Source: Candidatus Sumerlaeota bacterium (GTDB taxonomy: Bacteria; Sumerlaeota; Sumerlaeia; JAFGJS01). From it: DNA of 36,323 nucleotides. Location of the stretch: positions 1 to 36,323 of the forward strand of contig JAFGJS010000108.1 of the NCBI GenBank assembly GCA_016928995.1, in the 5' to 3' direction. The notes under the pieces were generated by a model that was given only the letters and a program-made list of their open reading frames with translations, made no database searches and was not told the origin of the DNA. This document shows, one piece after another, positions 24,409 to 32,646 of this stretch. The number at the start of each line of letters is the position of its first letter. Positions within the stretch are counted from its first letter, which is position 1. Made by a program: the position numbers and the translations under genes.

Positions 24409-27168
24409 TCATGAGTCTTCTTCCACTGTCCGTCGTCCGCGCAAGGCGGCTTCGATGGGCTTGGAATCGAGGAAATCCTCATCAGGCAATTTGAAGGTGA
24501 AATAGATGCGATAGCTCAGGTAATCGCTGAGGCTTTTGTCATTATTGCCATTGTCCTCATTGTCGTCGTAGCGGTCGTCGAAGTAATTGTCGTCCAGATC
24601 GAGTTCGAAATTCATCACGCCGTCGTGCAGGTCGCGCTTGAAGAGCAGGGAGGCGTGATTCAGGTCCGATGTCTCGAATTCGTAATCCGCGCGCAGTTCC
24701 AAGGCCCATTTCGGTCCGATGCGAGTGGTGAATTCGAGATACGCATAGTAGCGATTATCGCCTTCATCGTAGCGGTCGTCATCGTTCGTATCGTCTTCGT
24801 CAACCTGGTCTTCGAGCAGCTTGCGGTTTTCCTCTTCGAGCGGATCATCGTCGAGATCGTGACTGAAGGCGAGACCAAGATTGCTCCACCAGTTGTCGTG
24901 CAACGGCCGCAAACCTAGATTCAGGCTGGTGCGATAGACGTCGCCTTCATACATGTATTCGTCGTTATGCGCGCGGTATTGGATCGTGCTGAGCGTATGG
25001 CGGTTTTCAATGGTGAAAACCTCGCGCGGCGAGCGATAACGGATGCTCCCCGCCAACTGCTGGATTATTTCGTTGGGCGTGATGTCGGAGCCGGATTGCA
25101 GGTTGCGTTCCGCGGCCAGAATGACGTTCAAATCCGGGTAGCGCAGCCGGTAGTTCAAGGTGGCTTTGATCCAATGCTCGCGCAGGCGGTAATCATAAAG
25201 ATCGCTGCGCGCCGTATGATTGCCGATGGACTCGTACCATTCGCTCAGGCTGTCCTCGGCGCCTTCCCGGATGAAGTGCTCCGCTTCGCCCGTGAGCGAG
25301 CGGCTGAAGCGATGAGTCAGCAAGGTGTCGGCGTCGTAATATACGAAGTTGCTTTGCACTTCGCTCAGGCTGCGTTCATCCCTGCCGACGAGGAAGGTTT
25401 CATAGTCGTCATCAGTGAAGACAAGGCGGCTGCCGTTCTCGCGGATGCCGTCCTCGGCGTGCTCTCGATCATCGATGTCGAAATCGAAGGTGTAGCGCTC
25501 GCGGTCCATCTGGCCGAAACCCGCGCCCAGTTTCATCATCAGGTTGGTGTCGTCGCTGAAGGCGTGGAAGAACATCAAACGGTTATAGACATCGTAGCCT
25601 TCCACCCAGGCGTCGTCTTCCCGGCTGCCGGAGTTCAGGCCTTTGTCCAGATTGCGGAAGGCTCGCACATTCAGGTTGTAGTAATATGGCGAGCGGAAGA
25701 TGTTCAGCCACGAGGTCGAGAGAGTCAGTTCCGGCAGGCGCTTGCTCACTGCGCTATAGCGATCCGGATCAATGCCTTCGTCATCCAGATTGTTATCGTC
25801 GGTCCATAATCCTTCCTGCAGCAGCGTCAGTTCATCGTCGGTGTCATAATCGCGGTCGTCGTCGCCCGGTTCGGCATAATCCGTGATGCGGTCGCGGCTG
25901 ATGCGCTCCTTGCGTTCCACGAGCGCGCGCAGCAGGTAGTAATCGTCCACCCAATCGAGCGAAGAGCGGATGCGGCGCTCCGCAAGCCGGCCGCGTTCGT
26001 AGTCATCCCGGTTTTTCTTGTCGATGATGTCGTAATAAATCTCGGGATCGGACATCCAGTCGGCGTTGAAGCGCCACCAGAGGCGGCGTGTGATACGGGA
26101 GCGATGTTTCCAGTCGGCGATCCAGCGGTCCGCCTCATTGTCGTCGCGCACGTTGTAATCGTCGTCGCTGATGCGGTAGAGTTCCCAGTCTCCCGCGTGT
26201 TTTTCATAGTTGAGACTATAGCCGTGCTGCATGCCGTAGCCCACGCCCCGGTCGCCGAAATAATCGAGATGGTATTTCACGTCGCCGTGCGAGCGGAAGA
26301 TCAGCTCGTCCTCGTCTTCAAACGAGGGCTCCATGCTGTGATACTTCCATTGATACGTGCCCATGACGAAGCCGCCCAGATCGTTGTCGTTTCCGAAAAC
26401 GAAGTGCCACGCTTGCCGTTCCTCGATGCTGCGATTGAACATCGCAAAATACATCACGGGCTTTTCGCGGATGTATAGCACGGCGTTGCGCATGAAGATG
26501 CGGTCTTGCGGGAAAAGGACCGCCTCGCGCGCCTTGATTTCGTACATCGGGCGCGGGAAATCGTCGGTGGTGAAACGCGATTTTTGGAAGAGATACTGGT
26601 TTTCGTTCAGTTGCCGGAAACTTGGCGCGTCGCTGTCCTGCTCGTTCGGATCAGCGCGGAAATAAACATGCTGGTATTGGCCGTCGGACTGATATGCCAC
26701 GCCTTCGCTGCTGCCAAAGTTGTAGTACAGGCGCGTGGCCTTGATTTCGGATTTATTGACCGTGAGCAACACGTCGCCTTCGGCTTCGATCTCCTCGCTG
26801 ACGATGTTGATCGTCACGCGGTCGGCTTCAAGGCTGAAGCGCTCGCCGGCGGTGATGCGCGTGCGTCGCCGTCCGTAAACGACCTGGGTTTTGTCGTCCA
26901 GCACGAGGGAGTCGATGGAGCGGATGCTGATGCCTTCGGCGCCGCTGAATTGATAGCCCGCGCTCACAGCCTCTTCCTCGCCGCCGTCCCCTTCTTCTTC
27001 CTCAAGCCCCTCCAGGCGCGCCATGGCGCGGTCCACGGCGGTTGCGCGCGCGCGGAGCCTGTCGTATTCCTCCGCGTCGAAACCTTCCGGGATTTCCTGG
27101 GGCTTGGCTGCGGCGTTCAGCGCGCACAACACCCATGCCAGCGCCATCAGCGCGAATATGCGTTTCAT
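24409..27168 (-). CDS. LptD/OstA-like outer-membrane protein, Asp-rich
   Basis: The 919-residue protein has a signal peptide (MKRIFALMALAWVLCALNAA) and a Glu-rich linker. An OstA/LptA-like jelly-roll segment follows (about 75-170, with TRITAGERFSLEADRVTINI and EIEAEGDVLL). A long stretch of alternating beta strands, expected to form a barrel, runs to residue 919. The NAVLYIREKPVMYFAMFNRS segment corresponds to the strand-PY region of LptD, which inserts LPS into the outer leaflet. Its sequence is very divergent and has many Asp-rich segments (GDDDRDYDTDDE, DEDDTNDDDRYDEGDN, NYFDDRYDDNEDNGNND). The usual disulfide-forming Cys pairs of E. coli LptD are not seen. A promoter-like sequence lies at 27219-27248. 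Confidence 0.72.
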   Translation of the reverse strand: MKRIFALMALAWVLCALNAAAKPQEIPEGFDAEEYDRLRARATAVDRAMARLEGLEEEEGDGGEEEAVSAGYQFSGAEGISIRSIDSLVLDDKTQVVYGRRRTRITAGERFSLEADRVTINIVSEEIEAEGDVLLTVNKSEIKATRLYYNFGSSEGVAYQSDGQYQHVYFRADPNEQDSDAPSFRQLNENQYLFQKSRFTTDDFPRPMYEIKAREAVLFPQDRIFMRNAVLYIREKPVMYFAMFNRSIEERQAWHFVFGNDNDLGGFVMGTYQWKYHSMEPSFEDEDELIFRSHGDVKYHLDYFGDRGVGYGMQHGYSLNYEKHAGDWELYRISDDDYNVRDDNEADRWIADWKHRSRITRRLWWRFNADWMSDPEIYYDIIDKKNRDDYERGRLAERRIRSSLDWVDDYYLLRALVERKERISRDRITDYAEPGDDDRDYDTDDELTLLQEGLWTDDNNLDDEGIDPDRYSAVSKRLPELTLSTSWLNIFRSPYYYNLNVRAFRNLDKGLNSGSREDDAWVEGYDVYNRLMFFHAFSDDTNLMMKLGAGFGQMDRERYTFDFDIDDREHAEDGIRENGSRLVFTDDDYETFLVGRDERSLSEVQSNFVYYDADTLLTHRFSRSLTGEAEHFIREGAEDSLSEWYESIGNHTARSDLYDYRLREHWIKATLNYRLRYPDLNVILAAERNLQSGSDITPNEIIQQLAGSIRYRSPREVFTIENRHTLSTIQYRAHNDEYMYEGDVYRTSLNLGLRPLHDNWWSNLGLAFSHDLDDDPLEEENRKLLEDQVDEDDTNDDDRYDEGDNRYYAYLEFTTRIGPKWALELRADYEFETSDLNHASLLFKRDLHDGVMNFELDLDDNYFDDRYDDNEDNGNNDKSLSDYLSYRIYFTFKLPDEDFLDSKPIEAALRGRRTVEEDS

Positions 27169-27218
27169 AGGCTTATCGTCTCACTTCCCGTAATCATGCG
27201 TGTCATTCCGTCGCATGC

Positions 27219-27248
27219 ATTTGAGAGGTTTTAGCGGCGCCTTGTCAA
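27219..27248 (-). promoter_or_regulatory. putative sigma-70 promoter upstream of the LptD-like gene
   Basis: On the minus strand TTGACA (complement of 27243-27248) and TCAAAT (complement of 27219-27224) are 18 bases apart, leaving a leader of about 50 bases before the ATG at 27168. The -35 box is perfect; the -10 box matches four of six. Confidence 0.4.
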
Positions 27249-27294
27249 GCCAAACCGCCGTTGGGATGGAAAGCAGCGAGGATTCATCGAAAAA

Positions 27295-28953
27295 CTATTC
27301 ACTATCAGCGTTGACGAGTCCGGCCGGGCTATCGAGCGTTTGGAGCGCGTGGAGCGAGAGTTGGCGCACGGGGAGAGCAAGCGTGTTGGCGTCCACGCTG
27401 TTTTGATAGGCCTGGCGGGCGGCTGCGGTGTCGCCATGCAGTTCGCGCCAGATACCAATGGTATGCCATGCTTCGCATTGCCGTTCGGCCTGCTTGGAAG
27501 GAGAAGGGTGAATGGTCTCTTTGAGCAGCTCTTCCGGTGTGATTTCATCAAGGAACATCAGGACGATGGGCTTGGGCCACTCGATCGCAACCCAGGTTTC
27601 ACGCAAATTGCGGAGTTCCGCCCGGGCGTCCTGTTCGCCGCGTTGCGACAGGATGATGTAACGGCGAAGGTTGGACGTGAAGTCGATGGGCATGCGGTCC
27701 AGAGCCTGCTGGAATTGGCGCATGGCTTCATCGGGATCGTCCCGTAAAAGATAGACATAGCCGAGGTGGCGGTAAGTGGCGAAATCGTCGGGATCTTCCT
27801 CGCTCAGTTTGAGCAGCTTCTCCCCGGCGGATTGGAGCTTCCCTTCGGCGATATCCAGTCGCGCCAGGGCTTGGAGCGCCTCGATGTACTCCGGATTGAT
27901 CTGCATTGCGGTTTTGTAGTCTTCCCGGGCATCGTCGAGCTGATTGAGTTTCTCAAACACCACAGCGCGGCTTTTGTAGGTCTGTTCGTTTTGCGGATCG
28001 ATCTGCAGCGCGGTCTGGATTTCCTGGAGGGCGCGTTCACGCTGGCCCTGCAGGCAGTAGGTGATCGCGCAGTTGTGATATCCCGCCATGTCTTCCGGAT
28101 CAATCTGCTTGGCTCGCTGAAAGTCGGCGAGGGCGTCGTCGTAACGCGCCAGACAGTTCCAGGCGTAACCGCGGAAGCAGTAATATTTGGTGTTGAGCGG
28201 ATCGTAGCGGATGGCGCGGCTGAAATCCTGATGGGCCTGTTGGTATTCTCCGCGTTGCAGGTGGATGTGGCCGCGCGTGTTCCACATGGCCGGACTGCGC
28301 GAATTCAACTCAGCGGACTTGTTGACGTTCTCCAGGGCTTCATCGTAGCGGCCGAGTTTGAACAGCGCATAGGCCTTGCGCTCCAGCCCCTGGGCGCTTT
28401 GAGGATAGAGTTTGAGGCCCTGGTCAAGGTCGGCGATGGATTCGCGATATTGTTCGAGGCAAATCCGGCACATGCCGCGTCCCAGCCAGGGACGCGCGTC
28501 ATTCGGTTTGAGCTCGATGGCGCGATCGTAATCATCGAAGGCCCGTTCAAAGCCGGCTATATAGCGCCAGTGTTTGTCTTGGGTGAGAGTCCGTTGATGC
28601 CGGGCGCGGCCGCGTTGGATGTAGACCTCGGCGAGATTCGGAGAGAGGACGGCGGCGCGGTCGAGAAAATCAATGGCGGGATCCCACGCGCCCTGTTCGA
28701 CGCTGAGGTAGCCCAGCCCCAGCAAGGCTTCGCTGTTTTGGGGTTCTTTTTCAAGCACGCGGCGAAAGAGCGTTTCGGCGCGGTCGAAATCTCCGTCCAC
28801 CAGCGCGATCTGGGCTTGTCTCATATCGGAGCCGAGAAAGCCCTTGAAGAGCCATAGCAGCGCAGCCGCCAGTAATGCGGCGATCAGGAGCAGAATCAAG
28901 AGCGATCGCGTGACACGCTGACGGACGGTTTGTGTTCGAGGCGCCTGGGCCAT
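27295..28953 (-). CDS. Membrane-anchored TPR-repeat protein
   Basis: The 552-residue protein has one N-terminal TM helix (about 16-40) and then about a dozen tetratricopeptide repeats to residue 430. Units are easy to see: ALVDGDFDRAETLFRRVLEK, SEALLGLGYLSVEQGAWDPA, PAMWNTRGHIHLQRGEYQQA, TYKSRAVVFEKLNQLDDARE, ATYRHLGYVYLLRDDPDEAM. Repeats of this type are protein-binding scaffolds on the periplasmic side; no catalytic domain is present. A candidate ribosome site AAGGGTG precedes the ATG. It lies on the same strand 126 bases upstream of the LptD-like gene, with a promoter-like sequence between, so coregulation is possible but not required. Confidence 0.88.
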   Translation of the reverse strand: MAQAPRTQTVRQRVTRSLLILLLIAALLAAALLWLFKGFLGSDMRQAQIALVDGDFDRAETLFRRVLEKEPQNSEALLGLGYLSVEQGAWDPAIDFLDRAAVLSPNLAEVYIQRGRARHQRTLTQDKHWRYIAGFERAFDDYDRAIELKPNDARPWLGRGMCRICLEQYRESIADLDQGLKLYPQSAQGLERKAYALFKLGRYDEALENVNKSAELNSRSPAMWNTRGHIHLQRGEYQQAHQDFSRAIRYDPLNTKYYCFRGYAWNCLARYDDALADFQRAKQIDPEDMAGYHNCAITYCLQGQRERALQEIQTALQIDPQNEQTYKSRAVVFEKLNQLDDAREDYKTAMQINPEYIEALQALARLDIAEGKLQSAGEKLLKLSEEDPDDFATYRHLGYVYLLRDDPDEAMRQFQQALDRMPIDFTSNLRRYIILSQRGEQDARAELRNLRETWVAIEWPKPIVLMFLDEITPEELLKETIHPSPSKQAERQCEAWHTIGIWRELHGDTAAARQAYQNSVDANTLALPVRQLSLHALQTLDSPAGLVNADSE

Positions 28954-29053
28954 GCTTTGTCACCCTTTGTTTCGATGTATGCAGGCGATGCTATAATGAG
29001 AAGTCCGCCGTGTTCCATGAAAAAAGACGCCGAGTGATCCTCAGCACTAAAAT

Positions 29054-29101
29054 GATTTCGATTTCGATAGCGATTTCGATCCCGATTTCGATAGTGATTT
29101 C
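29054..29101. repeat. phased hexamer array, eight GATNNN units
   Basis: Eight consecutive hexamers lie in perfect register: GATTTC, GATTTC, GATAGC, GATTTC, GATCCC, GATTTC, GATAGT, GATTTC. The same type of array, less regular, is found at 314-341 and 10753-10846. It lies 14 bases before the palindromic repeat at 29116-29210, in a 348-base intergenic region with no convincing gene. Confidence 0.85.
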
Positions 29102-29115
29102 GGATGGATGTCAAA

Positions 29116-29210
29116 GTGGGAGGGGCTGTCCTCAGCCCCGAATGTTCGCGACCGGGACGGCCGCTCCCACATCGGGACGGCCGCTCCCACATCGGGACGG
29201 CCGCTCCCAC
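29116..29210. repeat. palindromic repeat, copy B, with 20-bp tandem expansion
   Basis: This starts GTGGGAGGGGCTGTCCTCAG and ends CTCCCAC, the same arrangement as copy A at 229-285. The first 28 bases match the reverse complement of copy A's right arm with one mismatch. The right side has three copies of a 20-base unit (29151-29170, 29171-29190, 29191-29210; the last two identical, the first with one change), each ending CGGCCGCTCCCAC. Any one of them could pair with the left arm. Confidence 0.85.
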
Positions 29211-29301
29211 TTCATCGGGCAGAATCACTGTGATTGGAATAGTATTGAGCGCCTTCTGATTTTGCTTTTCTCCGCATGATGGCGCAACTTATGATGCGGC
29301 T

Positions 29302-30054
29302 ATGTGGCGTCGTTTACTCAATTGGGGCGTGTTTTTTGATCTCGCGGCCACGGTTCCGGCCGTGGTCCATGCCGTTTATTGCATCAACCGATTGTTCAGC
29401 GGTGTTAAGTTCGCCGAGCTTGAGGTGATGCTCGGTATCGTCATCATCTCGGCGGCCAATCTGCTCTGGCTGCCGTACCGGATGATGCCCCTTACGCTGA
29501 GTTTGGCCGAACGCCGCCGCCGCGAAGAGTTGGCGCTCACGCTGCTCACGCCGCGCGAATATCTCTGGCCGCGAGTGCGCTGGACGTTGCTGCGCGCCAT
29601 GCTTCCCTGGCTCTGCGGCGCGTTTCCAATGTTGATCGCGCTGATGATCGATAGCATTACGGATATCGTCTCACCGTATTGTTGGTATATGTGCATTTTT
29701 TTGACAACATACATTGCGATGCTGGGTTTCACCGTAAAAAATTTCGAGCATGCCTGTCTTATGCAATCTCTGGGATATTCCGGTTCTCAGTTTCTCTTTT
29801 TTACGGCTCCGCTCATCGCATTTATCTTATTCACTTCCCTATCGATCGGCGTTCCTTGGATTGCCATGCTTTTTCTAGAACCAAATTCAGCTTCTGAGGG
29901 TATGATCATACTCGTGCCCTATTATATTGCACTAGGTGCGGTGTTCGTCCATTGGACTCGCGACGTTGTGCGAAAAGCCCTGTGGGGATTTTTCCAGTTT
30001 GAATCGCCTGGTGGCTCTATTCCTCCCGGCCGGGATCGGCGCCGATCAGGTTGA
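29302..30054 (+). CDS. Six-TM membrane protein of unknown function (permease-like)
   Basis: The 250-residue protein has about six hydrophobic helices: FFDLAATVPAVVHAVYCI, VMLGIVIISAANLLWLPY, LPWLCGAFPMLIALMI, YMCIFLTTYIAMLGFTV, FLFFTAPLIAFILFTSLSIG and ILVPYYIALGAVFVHW. Between helices 2 and 3 lies a charged loop SLAERRRREELALTLLTPRE, which resembles the coupling region seen in ABC-2-type permease relatives (ELALTLLTPRE), but no ATPase gene is adjacent. Its C-terminal 13 codons overlap the end of the convergent RND gene by 38 bases, so the true C-terminus may be ordinary read-through of that region. Confidence 0.65.
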   Translation: MWRRLLNWGVFFDLAATVPAVVHAVYCINRLFSGVKFAELEVMLGIVIISAANLLWLPYRMMPLTLSLAERRRREELALTLLTPREYLWPRVRWTLLRAMLPWLCGAFPMLIALMIDSITDIVSPYCWYMCIFLTTYIAMLGFTVKNFEHACLMQSLGYSGSQFLFFTAPLIAFILFTSLSIGVPWIAMLFLEPNSASEGMIILVPYYIALGAVFVHWTRDVVRKALWGFFQFESPGGSIPPGRDRRRSG

Positions 30055-32569
30055 ATAGATTCATGCCTTCGCCCATGACCCAGAGCATGGCCGGCAGCAG
30101 CAGCAGCGAGGCGAACAGCGCGCAGCCGACGCCGATCACGCACATCAACCCCATTTCTCTCACGCTGCTGAAGGTCGCCATCAGCAGGCAACCGAAACTC
30201 AGCATCGTGGTGAACGAAGAGATCGTCACGGCGCGGCCCGTGGAGAGGATCGCCGAGCGAATGTCGCGCTCCTCACGCTCGTAATAGCACTGCATGATGT
30301 AGATGCCGTCGTCGATCCCCAGGCCCGCGACCATCGGGATGGCGATGATGTTCATGAAGTTCAGGTCGATGTTCAGCAGCCGCATGATGCCCAGCATCCA
30401 GATCAGGCTGCACATCACCGGTATCATGCTGACTAGGGCGTACAGCGGTTTCTTGAAATGGAGCAACAGGATGAGCAGGATGCCGAGGAGCACGTAGCCC
30501 ATCACGCGCGCCAGGTCGTGCAGCAGAAGATTTTCCAATTCGCGCGCGATGATCACGGCGCCGGTGAATTGCACGGGGCCGGCCTCGTCGTTGCAGAGTT
30601 GCTTGAACTCCGCCGGAATTTGCTGCCGCCAGGAAGCGTTGCCCGGATAGATGTACGTCACCACGCGATACCGCTGTTGATCATGGTAAATGTAGCGCTG
30701 CACCGTCTCGATGGTGATCGGATTGAGTTCCATGCTCCAGGTCAGCAAGCTCTGCTTCAACCGCGCATCGTCCTGCCAGCCGCGCAGCCGCCGCCAATAA
30801 TCGCGGTAGGCCGCGCTGCTGAGCCCCAGATCGCGCGCCTCAACGCGCAGCATTTCGTCCAGTTTGATGAAGTCCAGTTCCTGAATGATGCGCACCTGGC
30901 TTTTGCGCTGGCTGGCCACGGACGGCAGCAGTGTGCGCAGGCTGTCGTAGGCGACGATTTCGTATTTTACCTGATTTTGCTCAAGCACGTCATACAGCCG
31001 GTCGTTGCGTTGCAGCGCCTCCTCCAGCGTCGGGGCGCTGACGATGGCGATGATCTGGCAGGCGGGCAGTTCGAACTGCGCCGCCACGCGCCGCCGGATT
31101 TCACGATACTCCAATGGAGGCTGCTTGAGGCCGGAAAGGTCCGCATCGAACTGGATCTGGCTGCCGTAATGCGCCAGGAACGCGGTGATAATCATCCCCA
31201 GCAGCGTGAGCAGACGCGGATACGCCGCCACAGCCACCGCCACGCGGTGCAGACCGAGCGTGATGAAACCGTGCGTGGCGAACGGTCTCGCGCGGAATGA
31301 TTCCCGGATCACGATCAGCGATGGAAGCACTAGCAGCATCGACGCCAGACACAGCAGGATCCCCGTGCCGGCCACGACGCCGAGCTCTTTAAATCCGCGG
31401 AATTGGGTGAAGATGAGTCCATAAAACGCAATCGCCGTGGTGAGCGCTCCGGAGATCAGCCCCCGGCCGTTCTCCACGATCGCCATTTCCAGCGCCATAT
31501 GCACGGAGCGTTGCTGATTCAGCTCCTGAACGAAGCGATTGTAGATATGGATCGCGAAGTCGATGGCTAGTCCGAGCATCACGGCGGTGAAGGCCAGCGT
31601 GATCGATGTCAGCCGGCCATAGACCAGCGCGGCGAAGCCCATGGTCCAGGCTAATCCCAGGATCAGCGGCACGCCGACGAAGATCACTGCGCCCATCCGT
31701 TTGAAGGCGATGATGAACAGCCCGATCACCAGCACGAAACTGCTCAACAGCGCCAGTTGCACGTCCTGCCGGATGTTCGCCGCGTCCTCCTGCATCTCCA
31801 CATGCGGACCGATGAAGTGAATCTGTAAATGACGGCGATACTCCGGATTACGGTTGAAGAAATAATCGCGAGTGCCGCGCAGAAAGCGCATGTATTCGCG
31901 GTTGAACAGCAGGTCGCTCGGCGGTTTGACCGGCTTGACAATCAGCACGAGCATGCGGCCGTCGCCGCTGATGTAATAACCCTGACGCAGGTTCGCCTTC
32001 AGCGGCCCGAGTGAGTGGACCAGCCGCCGTTCCACCACCGACGCCAGATCGAGCGGATCCTCGAGCAGCGCCTTGTTGTCCAGCGGAACGCCATTGCTGA
32101 GCAACATCCCCCGGATAAACTCCAGGTTCTTGCGGATCGATATCGGAGTCAGACGCTGCAGGATCTGATCCCAATCCGCTTCCGTGAGCAAGTTGATGAT
32201 TCGCCGGTCCGGTTCGCTGAAGAAATCACGGGCCTGCGCATTGAAACGATAGTTGATGTCGAGGATGTAATGCCGGTCGTTCAGACTGCGCGCGAGCAGT
32301 TCCGCGGCTTCGATCAGGCGCTGGCGCTCCTTGGGCTCGTAAGTCTCCAGCACCACGAGATTATAATCGAATGCGCCGAATTGCTTCAGCGTTTCACGGT
32401 ATTGGCGGATTTCGGGCGAATCGGGCAGCAGCTGCAGCACGTCGGTCTGCAGTTTCATGCGGCTGATGAAAATCGCGGACACGCCGGTGAGAATCAGCGC
32501 CAGAAACACCACCGTGTACGGCACATTGAAGGCCAGCCAGGAAACCCATTTTAGCAAGATACGTCGCAT
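30017..32569 (-). CDS. MMPL/RND-family exporter (HpnN-like)
   Basis: The 850-residue inner-membrane transporter has a duplicated RND layout: one TM helix (about 13-36), a large periplasmic loop (to about 265), five helices with AVMLGLAIDFAIHIYNRFVQ, a second long loop (about 475-660), then helices with MVAGLGIDDGIYIMQCYYERE and GRAVTISSFTTMLSFGCLLMA. The paired GLxxDxxI/GLGIDDGI motifs, with charged residues for proton relay, are typical of MMPL lipid exporters, including HpnN (hopanoid export). The opening MKLQTDVLQLLPDSPEIRQY also matches that group. The lipid substrate is unknown; no hopanoid genes are visible here. Confidence 0.88.
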   Translation of the reverse strand: MRRILLKWVSWLAFNVPYTVVFLALILTGVSAIFISRMKLQTDVLQLLPDSPEIRQYRETLKQFGAFDYNLVVLETYEPKERQRLIEAAELLARSLNDRHYILDINYRFNAQARDFFSEPDRRIINLLTEADWDQILQRLTPISIRKNLEFIRGMLLSNGVPLDNKALLEDPLDLASVVERRLVHSLGPLKANLRQGYYISGDGRMLVLIVKPVKPPSDLLFNREYMRFLRGTRDYFFNRNPEYRRHLQIHFIGPHVEMQEDAANIRQDVQLALLSSFVLVIGLFIIAFKRMGAVIFVGVPLILGLAWTMGFAALVYGRLTSITLAFTAVMLGLAIDFAIHIYNRFVQELNQQRSVHMALEMAIVENGRGLISGALTTAIAFYGLIFTQFRGFKELGVVAGTGILLCLASMLLVLPSLIVIRESFRARPFATHGFITLGLHRVAVAVAAYPRLLTLLGMIITAFLAHYGSQIQFDADLSGLKQPPLEYREIRRRVAAQFELPACQIIAIVSAPTLEEALQRNDRLYDVLEQNQVKYEIVAYDSLRTLLPSVASQRKSQVRIIQELDFIKLDEMLRVEARDLGLSSAAYRDYWRRLRGWQDDARLKQSLLTWSMELNPITIETVQRYIYHDQQRYRVVTYIYPGNASWRQQIPAEFKQLCNDEAGPVQFTGAVIIARELENLLLHDLARVMGYVLLGILLILLLHFKKPLYALVSMIPVMCSLIWMLGIMRLLNIDLNFMNIIAIPMVAGLGIDDGIYIMQCYYEREERDIRSAILSTGRAVTISSFTTMLSFGCLLMATFSSVREMGLMCVIGVGCALFASLLLLPAMLWVMGEGMNLFNLIGADPGREE

Positions 32570-32646
32570 ATGGCAGCATCATCGCCGTACAACGCCAAAG
32601 GATGCAACAGCAAAAGGGCGATCCATTTCATGCAACGGCTCGATGT

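Noticed and set aside
29116-29210. A CRISPR array, because of three 20-base repeats
   Set aside because: The units are directly adjacent with no spacers, and there are no cas genes in the window.
28896-29228. Minus-strand open frame with an Arg-Asn repeat
   Set aside because: The repeat is only the hexamer array translated; it contains the palindromic element and has no ribosome site.
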